This document shows, in pieces, positions 44,345 to 52,554 of a stretch of DNA of 64,000 bases. Location of the stretch: the NCBI RefSeq assembly GCF_018403245.1, contig NZ_BOSH01000011.1, forward strand, positions 152,843 through 216,842, read 5' to 3'. The translations under genes and the position numbers were made by a program. Position 1 is the stretch's first letter. Each line of letters starts with the position of its first letter. This stretch comes from Paenibacillus sp. J2TS4. Its GTDB lineage: Bacteria > Bacillota > Bacilli > Paenibacillales > NBRC-103111. The notes beneath the pieces are model-generated. The model saw only the letters and a program-made list of their open reading frames with translations, was not told the origin of the DNA and did not search any database.

Positions 44345-44525
44345 ACCTGCAATTCTGCAGGCTTCTAGGCTCTTTTGATCCGTTTCCCATCCAAGCCTGC
44401 AAAAATACAGCCTTTTGCTCGTTCTAGGGGTGATCGAATGGTTTTATACGGAAATTACTGTATCATTGCAGGCTTTTCTCTCGGGCGCTCGATTTCGATT
44501 CATAATAGCTGTAAAATTGCAGGAA
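44345..44525. repeat. Four-dyad intergenic element B
   Basis: Dyad cores lie at 44348-44359, 44398-44409, 44459-44470 and 44510-44521, with centre spacings 50, 61 and 51 bp. The dyads all use CCTGCA/TGCAGG arms. First and last match when inverted (CCTGCAATTCTGCAGG and CCTGCAATTTTACAG), as do the second and third (AAGCCTGCAAAAATACAG and AAGCCTGCAATGATACAG). It lies between convergent gene ends. Confidence 0.7.
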
Positions 44526-44749
44526 TTCGCATCCGCTAGAAGGCATCACGGACAAAAACAATCATAGCTTTATTATATTTCCGGGATAATTTCTGTATTA
44601 TATAGATTACGCCGTGTAGGGTCAAAATCCCTATCTAAACAACTGTAACATAATTTAACTATTCAGTATCATAGAATTGAAATTTGTCAAATAGCGGATG
44701 CAAGCGTGAAACGACCCGCTCGCCTGTTTTGTTTAAGTTAAAGATCGCA
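44526..44749. other. Intergenic sequence after element B
   Basis: This stretch is AT-rich with no coding signal or recognised motif. Confidence 0.3.
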
Positions 44750-45370
44750 TTATAAAATCTCTCTAGCCTTGTAAATTTTTATGGACAGCCTCCAAGACAA
44801 CATATATAAACATAGGGCTATCAATAAACCGAAGCCAAATAGCTTCCCATCGCTCAATGTTTGGGGAATAATGAGTGTATCGGACAGGTACAAATACAAA
44901 TAGTAGAATGAATACGCCCCTGCAATGACAATGAGAATATACAATATGAGCAATACAAAAATGACATTTCGCTGTGAAAGCCAATAAAAAATAGGGAAGC
45001 ATAATGCCCCAGAGAGCATCATCAAAACAAAACTACCGATCAATTCTTTCCAAAGCGATAGCTCCCATCCCCCTTTGAAGATCGGCTCAATCATCATAAC
45101 TGTACTCATACAGATTATCGTAACGACTAGTAAACTCGAATACCGGGCACCGACGATTTCACTTCGGATAAAAGGCAGAGCGTTCCATAACTTATGTCCA
45201 TTCGCTTGCTCATCTGCATAGAATGCATTCATCGTTATAATGGCGCTCATTAAAGCGATAATAAATATGGCATCTTTATCTAAAAACATAAAGAAGAGAA
45301 GCATGGCAAAATACATGAGCCATTGAAATTTATGGATGGCTATATCCTTTTTAATTAACTGAAGCATCTG
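44750..45370 (-). CDS. ABC-2 type transporter permease (YtrC/D-like)
   Basis: This protein of about 206 residues has six predicted membrane helices. It begins MLQLIKKDIAIHKFQWLMYF and has SAIITMNAFYADEQANGHKLWNALPF, the form of ABC-2 membrane proteins paired with YtrB-like ATPases. I chose ATG 45370 (GGGAGG upstream), which overlaps the ATPase stop by 20 nt, over a frame start at 45451. It is the last gene of the GntR-ATPase-permease operon. Confidence 0.82.
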   Translation of the reverse strand, partial: QMLQLIKKDIAIHKFQWLMYFAMLLFFMFLDKDAIFIIALMSAIITMNAFYADEQANGHKLWNALPFIRSEIVGARYSSLLVVTIICMSTVMMIEPIFKGGWELSLWKELIGSFVLMMLSGALCFPIFYWLSQRNVIFVLLILYILIVIAGAYSFYYLYLYLSDTLIIPQTLSDGKLFGFGLLIALCLYMLSWRLSIKIYKAREIL

Positions 45371-46226
45371 CTTTACCTCCCCGAGAATAATACATGATCT
45401 CTTCCAGACTCGCTTTTTCAATAATGACTTCATTCCCAAACAGCGCTTCAACTGTTTTATAGTCTGAGGTCAAAGCTTCAAACCCATTATCTGTCCGTGT
45501 AATTGAGAGAAAATATTGCTCGGTATCCCTATCAAGTAATTCCACCCCACCCCGAACGATGGCATATTTCTCTTCGATCTCATGCAATCCTTTCGAGAAT
45601 ACGATCTGCCCCTTTTGAATCAAAGTGATATAATCGGCTAAAGATGATAAATCACTCATAATATGAGTCGACAAGAAAATCGTCTTCTCCTCATCCAACA
45701 TAACTTCATGCATCAGCTTCATAAATTCTCTGCGAAAGATGGGATCGAGGTTAGTTGTCGGCTCATCCATAATGAGGAGATCAGCATGATGGGATAACGC
45801 AAATGCGAGAGAGGCTTTCATTTTCATTCCAGCTGAAAAAGACTTCATATTCTGCCGGAGAGGAAGCTCAAACCGATCACAATATTGATGAAATAATAGA
45901 TCGTCCCATTGTCGATAGCAAGGTGCAATCAGCTTCTTCATATCAGACAAGTCCAATTCTTTGTATAAAATTTCATCATTAAAAACGAACCCGATTCGTT
46001 CCTTTATTTTCTTTTCGTTCTCTTTGTAGTTCATTCCCAATACACGGACCTCACCCGAGTCAGGCTGATGCAAGTTCATGATCATTTTGATAATGGTCGA
46101 TTTCCCGGCTCCATTCGCACCGATAAACCCGGTCACAAACCCCTTTTTGACTTTCAGTGACAAATCCGTAATGCCAAAGCTTCCGAATGATTTATTTACA
46201 TTCCGTAACTCGATAGCATGTTCCAT
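45351..46226 (-). CDS. ABC transporter ATP-binding protein (YtrB-like)
   Basis: The ATPase (about 291 residues) has Walker A GANGAGKSTIIKMI and signature SFSAGMKMKASLAFALS. Walker B is ADLLIMDEPTTNLDP, with the switch His in FLSTHIMSD. ATG at 46226 is 8 nt after GAGGAG; an ATG at 46232 overlaps the GntR stop as ATGA but is too close to that site. Family members are often induced by wall-active antibiotics, but the substrate here is unknown. Confidence 0.88.
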   Translation of the reverse strand: MEHAIELRNVNKSFGSFGITDLSLKVKKGFVTGFIGANGAGKSTIIKMIMNLHQPDSGEVRVLGMNYKENEKKIKERIGFVFNDEILYKELDLSDMKKLIAPCYRQWDDLLFHQYCDRFELPLRQNMKSFSAGMKMKASLAFALSHHADLLIMDEPTTNLDPIFRREFMKLMHEVMLDEEKTIFLSTHIMSDLSSLADYITLIQKGQIVFSKGLHEIEEKYAIVRGGVELLDRDTEQYFLSITRTDNGFEALTSDYKTVEALFGNEVIIEKASLEEIMYYSRGGKADASVN

Positions 46227-46228
46227 CT

Positions 46229-46603
46229 TCATTTCTCCTCATACAAAATGGTTATCCATTCTTTAATGTCTTGCAGTGACAATCCAACCTCTTTACTATT
46301 GGCTATTACTTCTACTAACTTTTCTTCGATTGTCGTCAGTTTTTTTTCTTTCATCACATCTGCATTCTGCTCTGCGATATAGGAACCTTTTCCTACGATC
46401 GAATATATGAATCCTTCTTTCTCTAACTCTTCATAGGCACGCTTTGTCGTAATGACGCTAATATGCAAATCCTTTGCTAATTGACGCATCGAAGGAAGGG
46501 CGTCTCCTTCAATTAATTCCCCCGATAGCACTTTTTCCTTAATTTGATTTTTGATTTGATTATAAATCGTCTCTTTGGAACTATTCGAAATCAAAAATTG
46601 CAT
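46229..46603 (-). CDS. GntR-family repressor of the YtrA subfamily
   Basis: The 124-residue protein has an N-terminal winged helix (IYNQIKNQIKEKVLSGELIE, LPSMRQLAKDLHISVITTKR, EGFIYSIVGKGSYI) and only a short C-terminal helical tail. This is the YtrA layout, with no effector domain. It should repress its own operon. ATG at 46603 has AGGAGGAG upstream. The promoter overlaps repeated GTATA dyads likely to be its operator. Confidence 0.9.
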   Translation of the reverse strand: MQFLISNSSKETIYNQIKNQIKEKVLSGELIEGDALPSMRQLAKDLHISVITTKRAYEELEKEGFIYSIVGKGSYIAEQNADVMKEKKLTTIEEKLVEVIANSKEVGLSLQDIKEWITILYEEK

Positions 46604-46645
46604 TCTTTGCTCCTCCTGTAGCTGTCATTACGATTTTATATACAC

Positions 46646-46674
46646 ATTATATACAATATATACAAAGTATACAA
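46646..46674 (-). promoter_or_regulatory. Promoter and probable operator of the GntR-ABC operon
   Basis: TTGTAT at 46674-46669, a 17-nt spacer and TATAAT at 46651-46646 form a near-consensus sigma-A promoter. Repeated GTATA/TATAC dyads overlap it and are the likely site for the YtrA-type repressor. Confidence 0.75.
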
Positions 46675-47042
46675 CGAAAATTTGCATTATAAAATTATCC
46701 AAAAATCATGGAGAGAAAAATAATAGGCGATGGACTCCCCCCTGAGAGTTAAATCAATGGTCCATACTGCTTTGGAGGGCTGCCAATTACAAGCGGCCAA
46801 ACATTGAACTTTTCCCCTTGGACTTTTTGAACTTCTCTAGGAAATTTTCACTTAAACTTGCCGATCACGTATGAAAAAAGCGAATTATTTTAGCACCTGT
46901 TAGCAATACTGAACAAAATCAGGAATGAGATGGATGGTCACAAATGCAACCATAAGAGGATTTAAAACGAAGAGGCCCACTGAATATATTTTCCTTCATG
47001 CTCCTACCTCCAGAATGAGAATAGCCCCCGGAATCCCGAGGG
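46675..47042. other. Intergenic region with one possible 26-residue ORF
   Basis: On the minus strand ATG at 46999 has GGAGGTAGG upstream and opens 26 codons (MKENIFSGPLRFKSSYGCIC then DHPSHS) ending at 46919. It has no recognised family, and coding is supported only by the ribosome binding site. A GC-rich hairpin lies just beyond at 47013-47032. Confidence 0.25.
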
Positions 47043-47045
47043 CAT

Positions 47046-47120
47046 AAAAAATACGCCTACCGCGGCGTGTGTGTAGTTTTCGAAAAAAAGAAGAAGGACC
47101 ATTGTTCAATGGTCCTTCTT
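47046..47120 (-). terminator. Tandem terminators after the small secreted protein gene
   Basis: The first is a perfect 14-bp stem with a two-base loop (47120-47091) followed on the minus strand by CTTTTTTT. The second is a 5-bp ACGCC/GGCGT stem (47068-47053) followed by ATTTTTTAT. Confidence 0.85.
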
Positions 47121-47133
47121 ATTGGTCAGAAAG

Positions 47134-47586
47134 CTATTTCATGATGAAAAATTGAGGATCGGGACCACCAATTCTCCCATCACTAGCAAATACATACACA
47201 TGCACCTCAAGCAATCTGTTTTGAGGAAGTATAGGTATGTGGTAGTAACTACTGTTTGAATTTGGATTTAAATTGGGATAAACTCCACTATCATATACTA
47301 TTTCACCAGAATTAGGATCATAAACAAACAACCGTACTTCTGGGAAGCTAACACCCGGGTTAGAGGAATATTGATTCCACGTAACAGTTAAACCGTGCGG
47401 AAAAGGTGCATACACCCCTGCCGGATTATTAAATGTTCCGACTGGCGCAGTAACATTAACCCAGACGTCGGATCGAGCAACAGTATTTTCCGAGGAACTC
47501 GTAGAAACCGAAGGTGTTGCACTTGCTCCAGCAACTGAAAACATCAACAGTAGGCTCATCATCAAGAAAGCGATTGATCTTTTCAC
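47134..47586 (-). CDS. Small secreted protein of unknown function
   Basis: The 150-residue protein has a clear signal peptide (MKRSIAFLMMSLLLMFSVAG, cleavage near ASA). The mature part is rich in Asn, Pro, Ser and Tyr and probably all-beta (LTVTWNQYSSNPGVSFPEVR, LFVYDPNSGEIVYDSG). I recognise no domain family. GTG at 47586 is supported by AGGAGG 8 nt upstream and a good promoter at 47632-47660. It is followed by two terminators and so forms a single-gene unit in the accessory region. Confidence 0.75.
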   Translation of the reverse strand: MKRSIAFLMMSLLLMFSVAGASATPSVSTSSSENTVARSDVWVNVTAPVGTFNNPAGVYAPFPHGLTVTWNQYSSNPGVSFPEVRLFVYDPNSGEIVYDSGVYPNLNPNSNSSYYHIPILPQNRLLEVHVYVFASDGRIGGPDPQFFIMK

Positions 47587-47631
47587 TGATTCTTCCTCCT
47601 ATCTATTGTTTTTAGCTGGCCAGCTATCTCT

Positions 47632-47660
47632 ACTATACATGGAATTTGTTGGAAATACAA
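47632..47660 (-). promoter_or_regulatory. Promoter of the small secreted protein gene
   Basis: TTGTAT at 47660-47655, a 17-nt spacer and TATAGT at 47637-47632. Its position inside a longer open frame argues that the frame's 3' half is not coding. Confidence 0.7.
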
Positions 47661-47699
47661 GGATAATGATGGAATTTTTACAAACTTGTAGAATTTTTC

Positions 47700-47895
47700 A
47701 TAATTAAATAGATTCTTCTGGCTCTGGCCCGGTGCTTCCTCAACCTCGATCGTAATAGATTCACTATTGATAAAGTCGTCGTTATCCGTCCGGATCGTCA
47801 CATCTCCAGCAATCTCAGCCTGGTAAGTCAACACGGCAACACCATCAACAGCTTTGACTGTCTGCTTGGTATCGTTAAGCCGAAAACGTACATCT
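47700..47895 (-). pseudogene. Fragment of an Ig-like (Big/invasin-type) surface-protein domain
   Basis: The minus frame from about 47895 reads DVRFRLNDTKQTVKAVDGVA, then VLTYQAEIAGDVTIRTDNDD and FINSESITIEVEEAPG. This has the strand pattern of a bacterial Ig-like domain. A TGA lies just upstream, and no gene body, signal peptide or start codon is present. The fragment abuts a recombinase fragment on the other strand, so this is a recombination scar. Confidence 0.5.
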
Positions 47896-48082
47896 CACTC
47901 CTCACTCACTTCGACACACTCATACTTCTTTACTTGCGGAAGCCAGAGCAACTTTAGATGAGATAATGGATCGTCTCGTTCATAAGGATGATGATACCAC
48001 TAGGCATATTTATTTACACATTACTAAGCCCATGAAAAAAGAGACTTCCCGTAAGTTTTCTCAACTCATGGAAAGTCTCTAA
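47879..48082 (+). pseudogene. C-terminal fragment of a tyrosine recombinase (phage-type integrase)
   Basis: The plus frame reads AENVHLTPHSLRHTHTSLLA, then EARATLDEIMDRLVHKDDDT and TRHIYLHITKPMKKETSRKF. HSLRHTH is the box II His-x-x-Arg motif. LVHKDDDTTRHIYLH matches the LGHxxxxTTxxIYxH segment with the final catalytic His, except that Gly is changed to Val. The Tyr of IYLH is the nucleophile. A TAA lies immediately upstream and about 300 residues are missing. The stop codon is followed by T residues and lies at the end of a hairpin. Confidence 0.8.
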
Positions 48083-48092
48083 TTTTTTTACC
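48040..48092 (+). terminator. Terminator overlapping the integrase fragment end
   Basis: AGAGACTTCC at 48040-48049 pairs with GGAAAGTCTCT at 48070-48080 (one bulge), followed by AATTTTTTTA. It faces the groEL 3' end. Confidence 0.75.
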
Positions 48093-48171
48093 CTTCAATG
48101 TTACCCTTTTGTTACCCACTAAGTAACTATTTCAGGATAAACCCTTGATGCTACAGGCTTTTCAGCCCGTA
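48083..48171. other. Short spacer between integrase scar and groEL, possible old attachment region
   Basis: The spacer contains GTTACCC twice (in 48101-48117) and a TGATGCTACAGGC segment of a kind often seen beside integrase genes. No second copy of the groEL 3' end is visible in the window, so an att duplication cannot be shown. Confidence 0.3.
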
Positions 48172-49800
48172 TTACATCATGCCGCCCATTCCACCCATTC
48201 CGCCCATGTCAGGCATAGCCGGCTTATCGGGTTCCGGTTTGTCGGCAACAACAGCTTCAGTGGTCAGGAACATAGCTGCCACGGAAGCGGCGTTTTGCAG
48301 CGCGGAGCGGGTAACTTTGGCAGGGTCTACGATACCTGCGTCAATCATGTTTACCCATTCGCCAGTAGCTGCGTTGAAGCCTACGCCAAGCTTTTCGCCT
48401 TTGAGGCGCTCAACAACAACGGAGCCTTCCAGACCCGCATTCGAAGCAATGATGCGCACAGGCTCCTCCAATGCGCGGAGAACGATGTTCACACCGGTTT
48501 TCTCATCGCCGGAAGCTTCTACGCCTTCTACCGCTTTGTAGATGTTAACCAGAGCCGTACCTCCACCGGATACGATTCCTTCTTCTACAGCAGCACGAGT
48601 GGAGTTCAATGCGTCTTCGATGCGCAGCTTGCGCTCTTTAAGCTCGGTTTCTGTAGCTGCACCTACTTTGATTACAGCTACACCGCCGGACAATTTAGCC
48701 AGACGCTCTTGCAGTTTTTCTTTATCGAACTCGGAAGTCGTTTCTTCCAATTGAGTTCTGATTTGCGAAATGCGGACGCCGATGTCCTTCTTGTCGCCGG
48801 AACCGTCCACGATAATGGTGTTTTCTTTCGTTACACGCACTTGACGGGAACGTCCAAGCTGCTCTACGCTAGTCGATTTCAGCTCTAAGCCAAGCTCTTC
48901 CGTAATCACTTGACCGCCAGTCAAGGCAGCGATATCGCCAAGCATAGCTTTGCGGCGATCTCCGAAGCCAGGAGCTTTAACCGCAACGCAAGTAAATGTT
49001 CCGCGCAGTCTGTTCACTACGAGAGTAGCGAGAGCTTCGCCTTCTACATCTTCTGCAATGATCAGCAATGGACGGCCTTGTTGAACGACCTTCTCCAATA
49101 CAGGAAGAACTTCCTGAATGTTGGCGATTTTCTTGTCGGTGATCAGGATGTACGGCTCGTCGAGAACAGCCTCCATTTTATCCGTATCGGTAATCATGTA
49201 AGGAGAGATGTATCCGCGATCGAATTGCATACCTTCGACCACTTCCAGCTCCGTAGCGAAGCCTTTGGATTCTTCAACGGTAATAACTCCGTCATTTCCG
49301 ACCTTTTCCATAGCTTCGGCAATCAGTTCGCCTACTTCGTCGTCGCCGGAAGAAATAGCGGCCACTTGAGCGATGGAGTTTTTGCCTTCGATCGGCTTGG
49401 AAATTTTTTGCAATTCGGCTACAGCTGTTTTTACAGCCCCTTCAATCCCTTTGCGGATAACCATAGGGTTGGCGCCGGAAGTAACGTTCTTCAGTCCTTC
49501 GCGAATCATCGCTTGAGCCAATACAGTAGCGGTTGTCGTTCCGTCTCCGGCTACATCGTTGGTTTTGGTAGCTACTTCTTTAACAAGTTGAGCTCCCATG
49601 TTTTCAAAAGCATCTTCCAGCTCGATTTCTTTGGCAATCGTCACACCGTCGTTAGTAATCAACGGGCTTCCGAATTTCTTCTCAAGAACAACGTTGCGCC
49701 CTTTCGGACCCAAAGTCACTTTTACCGCATTCGCTAAAGCGTCTACTCCACGGAGCATCGCACGACGTGCGTCTTCGCTAAACATAATGTCTTTGGCCAT
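48172..49800 (-). CDS. groEL: Chaperonin GroEL (60 kDa)
   Basis: GroEL is the ATP-driven folding chamber and works with GroES. The 542-residue protein begins MAKDIMFSEDARRAMLRGVD, has the ATP-binding GDGTTTATVLAQAM motif, and ends in the Gly-Met repeat tail. ATG at 49800 follows AGGAGGG; the frame could extend eight codons upstream but that adds non-family residues. It is the second gene of the CIRCE-controlled operon. Confidence 0.98.
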   Translation of the reverse strand: MAKDIMFSEDARRAMLRGVDALANAVKVTLGPKGRNVVLEKKFGSPLITNDGVTIAKEIELEDAFENMGAQLVKEVATKTNDVAGDGTTTATVLAQAMIREGLKNVTSGANPMVIRKGIEGAVKTAVAELQKISKPIEGKNSIAQVAAISSGDDEVGELIAEAMEKVGNDGVITVEESKGFATELEVVEGMQFDRGYISPYMITDTDKMEAVLDEPYILITDKKIANIQEVLPVLEKVVQQGRPLLIIAEDVEGEALATLVVNRLRGTFTCVAVKAPGFGDRRKAMLGDIAALTGGQVITEELGLELKSTSVEQLGRSRQVRVTKENTIIVDGSGDKKDIGVRISQIRTQLEETTSEFDKEKLQERLAKLSGGVAVIKVGAATETELKERKLRIEDALNSTRAAVEEGIVSGGGTALVNIYKAVEGVEASGDEKTGVNIVLRALEEPVRIIASNAGLEGSVVVERLKGEKLGVGFNAATGEWVNMIDAGIVDPAKVTRSALQNAASVAAMFLTTEAVVADKPEPDKPAMPDMGGMGGMGGMM

Positions 49801-49871
49801 GTTTATAAAACCCTCCTGTTTCAATATGATTAATATTTACGGTCTTGTCCCAGAACCGGTATCTATCGGGT

Positions 49872-50153
49872 TTAAGCTAATACAGCGAGAATGTCGCTTT
49901 CACGCATGATCAGTAGCTCGCGGCCTTCGAATTTTACTTCCGTGCCAGCGTATTTGGAGAAAAGTACCCGGTCTCCTTCTTTCACTTCCAAAGGAATGCG
50001 CTCCCCGTCCTTCAACGCTCCGCTGCCTACTGCAACGACTTTACCTTCTTGCGGCTTTTCTTTGGCCGTATCCGGTAATACGATACCGCTAGCAGTAGTT
50101 TCCTCCTTAGCAATGGCTTCGATTACAACGCGATCGCCTAAAGGTTTGATCAT
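49872..50153 (-). CDS. groES: Co-chaperonin GroES (10 kDa)
   Basis: This 93-residue lid protein of the GroEL chamber begins MIKPLGDRVVIEAIAKEETT. It contains the mobile loop TASGIVLPDTAKEKPQEG and the core VLFSKYAGTEVKFEGRE. It is first in the operon and 71 bp upstream of groEL. Confidence 0.98.
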   Translation of the reverse strand: MIKPLGDRVVIEAIAKEETTASGIVLPDTAKEKPQEGKVVAVGSGALKDGERIPLEVKEGDRVLFSKYAGTEVKFEGRELLIMRESDILAVLA

Positions 50154-50202
50154 GGATAAATAGCCTCCTTTAAATTTTGCTTTAGCGGCCTATGTAGCCG
50201 AA

Positions 50203-50229
50203 TTAGCACTCGTTATGTTCAAGTGCTAA
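50203..50229. promoter_or_regulatory. CIRCE operator (HrcA site) of groES-groEL
   Basis: TTAGCACTC at 50203-50211, nine bases, and AAGTGCTAA at 50221-50229 match the CIRCE consensus with one mismatch. It lies between promoter and groES, the usual place for HrcA repression. Confidence 0.95.
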
Positions 50230-50240
50230 TAACACTTTTT

Positions 50241-50269
50241 ATCATAAACATTTTCCCAACCTTTTGCAA
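50241..50269 (-). promoter_or_regulatory. Sigma-A promoter of groES-groEL
   Basis: TTGCAA at 50269-50264, a 17-nt spacer and TATGAT at 50246-50241, directly upstream of CIRCE. Confidence 0.85.
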
Positions 50270-50603
50270 GTAGTTTTGGGGGAATTTTCATATTTTTTTA
50301 ACACACTCGAGTACATAGGATCAACGGATATATGGATCTCGTCAACGGCTTAATCTCGAAATCAATGCTTGACTGCTTTTTCTGCCAAACTAACTGCGCA
50401 AGCTCATGGCGGGACGAAATAAGAGTACAAATGCTCTAACTTTGAATTGAAAGTTAGGTGCTCAAGTGCTATAAAACCTTTTTCACCAGTCTGAGAAGGG
50501 ACATTTAGCCTCCAAGTGCTAATTACGCTTCTTAAGTCTTTGTTCAACAACAACTTAAGCCAGGGATCTCCCTGGCTTACTAGGCGGTAACGCATCTATA
50601 GGC
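50270..50603. other. Intergenic region between groES promoter and tatC
   Basis: No gene is seen. A perfect palindrome at 50556-50579 (AAGCCAGGGA arms) probably ends the tat transcript, though its T-run is poor. Two AAGTGCT half-sites resembling CIRCE arms occur near 50462 and 50514. Confidence 0.4.
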
Positions 50604-51359
50604 TTAATTCTCTCCATACTCCTCTTCCCATTCCCGATCCTTCTCCAGCTGCTTGCGGTAGATGCTTCCCGACAGGAAGACACTGAACTCGTACAATAAA
50701 ATAAGCGGAATGATGACGAGAATATCCGAGATTAAATCAGGAGGCGTAATCACCGTTCCGATTATAACGAGCACCATGTAGGCGTATCTCCGCAATTTGC
50801 GCAGGCGCAGCGGGTTAAGAATCCGCAGCTTCGTCAGAAACATGACGACAATAGGAAGCTCGAACAATAACGAAATGGGGAGTAGGATATTAAACATGAA
50901 CGAAAAATATTGAATAATGCCATAGGTTTCCGTGAGCCCGATATTACGGTTAATGGTCGATGTAAACTGGAAGGCCATTTTAAAAACAACAAAATAAGAA
51001 AAAGCCAGTCCAAAAAGAAACATCGCCACCGTAAACGGAATATACCTCAAGGTCGCCTTCTGTTCGCTCTCTCTCAATCCCGGCTTAACAAAAGCCCATA
51101 TCTGATAAAGAGTAAACGGCAATACGACAATCAACGCTATAATAAAAGCGAACTGCATATAAATATTGATTCCATCCCATAGGGCGAAAGCATTCCATTC
51201 GATCTCCGATGCGGGAGGGACGGATTTGAAATATTCCAACAGATGAATCGCTGCGAAGAAGCCCCCGATCATCGCGATGACTAGAACAACAATTACCCAG
51301 ATCAAGCGTTTGCGAAGCTCCGTCAAATGCTCGACCAGGGTCATCGATTCTTCCTGCAT
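50604..51359 (-). CDS. tatC: Twin-arginine translocase subunit TatC
   Basis: TatC is the receptor for twin-arginine signal peptides. The 251-residue protein starts MQEESMTLVEHLTELRKRLI, with the conserved Glu-Leu-Arg-x-Arg of the N-terminus. It has six membrane helices and the FVKPGLRESEQK loop. The extra RKQLEKDREWEEEYG tail is charged and cytoplasmic. It is downstream of tatA, as in B. subtilis tatAy-tatCy, and in the same neighbourhood as groES. Confidence 0.97.
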   Translation of the reverse strand: MQEESMTLVEHLTELRKRLIWVIVVLVIAMIGGFFAAIHLLEYFKSVPPASEIEWNAFALWDGINIYMQFAFIIALIVVLPFTLYQIWAFVKPGLRESEQKATLRYIPFTVAMFLFGLAFSYFVVFKMAFQFTSTINRNIGLTETYGIIQYFSFMFNILLPISLLFELPIVVMFLTKLRILNPLRLRKLRRYAYMVLVIIGTVITPPDLISDILVIIPLILLYEFSVFLSGSIYRKQLEKDREWEEEYGEN

Positions 51360-51417
51360 AGCTTCACCAACCGATCTTCTCTCTATAATGCGTCAGTACG
51401 AAACCGCCGAAATGGAA

Positions 51418-51672
51418 TTAATCCGGCAGTCTTTTCGTATCGCGCGGACGATCGGAGTCTTCGGACATAGATACACGGGAGTCCGTATTGTCTTGATAAA
51501 CCTCTTTACGCTTGGGTTGTTCTTCATCCGACATGATATCTTTAGCTCCGTTCTTGAACTCTCTCAATGTTCTGCCAAATGCGCGTCCCAGCTCCGGAAG
51601 CTTATTCGGTCCAAACAACAAAAGAGCGACCAGAATGATCAAAATAACACCGGTTGTTCCGATTCCAGCCAT
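51418..51672 (-). CDS. tatA: Twin-arginine translocase subunit TatA
   Basis: The 84-residue protein has one N-terminal helix (IGTTGVILIILVALLLFGPN), the hinge FGPNKLPELGRAFGRTLREF, an amphipathic helix and a charged disordered tail. ATG at 51672 has AAAGGGTG upstream and the family start MAGIG. It forms the pore part of the pathway and is co-transcribed with tatC. Confidence 0.95.
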   Translation of the reverse strand: MAGIGTTGVILIILVALLLFGPNKLPELGRAFGRTLREFKNGAKDIMSDEEQPKRKEVYQDNTDSRVSMSEDSDRPRDTKRLPD

Positions 51673-51901
51673 ATTGCACACCCTTTCCATTAGTTTGTAT
51701 TGTTAACGACGGGAGGGAATCCTCCGCTTTTTCAACCTGTCCCTCTGTTCCGATCATTGCTCTGACTTTAAAAACAAGCAAGGACAGCATCGAAACAAAG
51801 CCTATCACGACATTAAACTAATAGTCCCATTGTAACCCTAATCTAATCCTCTGTACAATTTACAATTTATTGAACAAGTCCCCAGCTACCAACAACCGAT
51901 T

Positions 51902-52393
51902 TTATGAATTTCCATTGTTCGCTCCCCTTAAAGAGCTAAGCGCCAAAGGAAGCTGCTCAATTATGGCCGCCAAACCTTCATGAACGCCTTCAGGCTTGCC
52001 GGGCAAATTAACGATCAACGTCGAGCCGCGAATTCCGCTAATCCCACGGAGCAGCATAGCCTCCGGCGACTTTTGCATGGCTTTCATTCGCATGGCCTCT
52101 GCAAGCCCCGGGACTTGCCTGTCTATCACCTGAAGCGTTGCCTCCGGAGTAACGTCTCTTGGACCGAGCCCCGTCCCGCCCGCGGTGAAAATCAAATCAG
52201 CCTGATAATAATCGGTCATTTCAATCAATGACGCCATAATTTCTTTTATTTCATCCGGAACAATCCGGTATTCTACAATCTCTCCGTTCATTTCTTCCTC
52301 GACCAATTCGCGGATGACCTGGGCACTGGTATCTTCCCTCTCGCCTCTGGATCCTTTATCACTGGCGGTCAGAATGGCCACTTTCCAGCGCAT
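51902..52393 (-). CDS. MogA/MoaB-family molybdopterin biosynthesis protein
   Basis: This protein of about 163 residues has the MoCF-binding fold. MRWKVAILTASDKGSRGERE forms the first strand and DLIFTAGGTGLGPRDVTPEA is the nucleotide/pterin site with the conserved GGTG and Asp. It ends TLIVNLPGKPEGVHEGLAAI. These proteins adenylate molybdopterin. I chose ATG 52393 with GGAGGAG upstream. It occupies a position in the tat-ydiF interval where B. subtilis has moaC and rex, so this segment has been rearranged. Confidence 0.88.
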   Translation of the reverse strand: MRWKVAILTASDKGSRGEREDTSAQVIRELVEEEMNGEIVEYRIVPDEIKEIMASLIEMTDYYQADLIFTAGGTGLGPRDVTPEATLQVIDRQVPGLAEAMRMKAMQKSPEAMLLRGISGIRGSTLIVNLPGKPEGVHEGLAAIIEQLPLALSSLRGANNGNS

Positions 52394-52554
52394 GAGAGCT
52401 CCTCCTCTTCCATAACTGTTATCCAATACCAGGATTCTGTTCGTGAAATAGGGTTAGCGACCATACACCCCTCCCGGCAAATTAATGACAGCGATGGGGG
52501 GAACAGAAGGTATGGCGTTTAAGTTTCGCATTATAATAATATTACTATATAAAG

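Noticed and set aside
44125..44352. 75-residue minus frame after the heptad-repeat gene
   Set aside because: No family, no ribosome binding site, and it overlaps the 3' end of a better-supported gene and element B.
47583..47715. 3' half of the 83-residue minus frame before the secreted protein gene
   Set aside because: A good promoter (47632-47660) lies inside it, so only the Ig-like part above about 47700 is likely to have been coding.
48145..49909. Long plus-strand open frames opposite groEL
   Set aside because: They are antisense shadows of a strongly conserved gene. None has a ribosome binding site or recognisable product.
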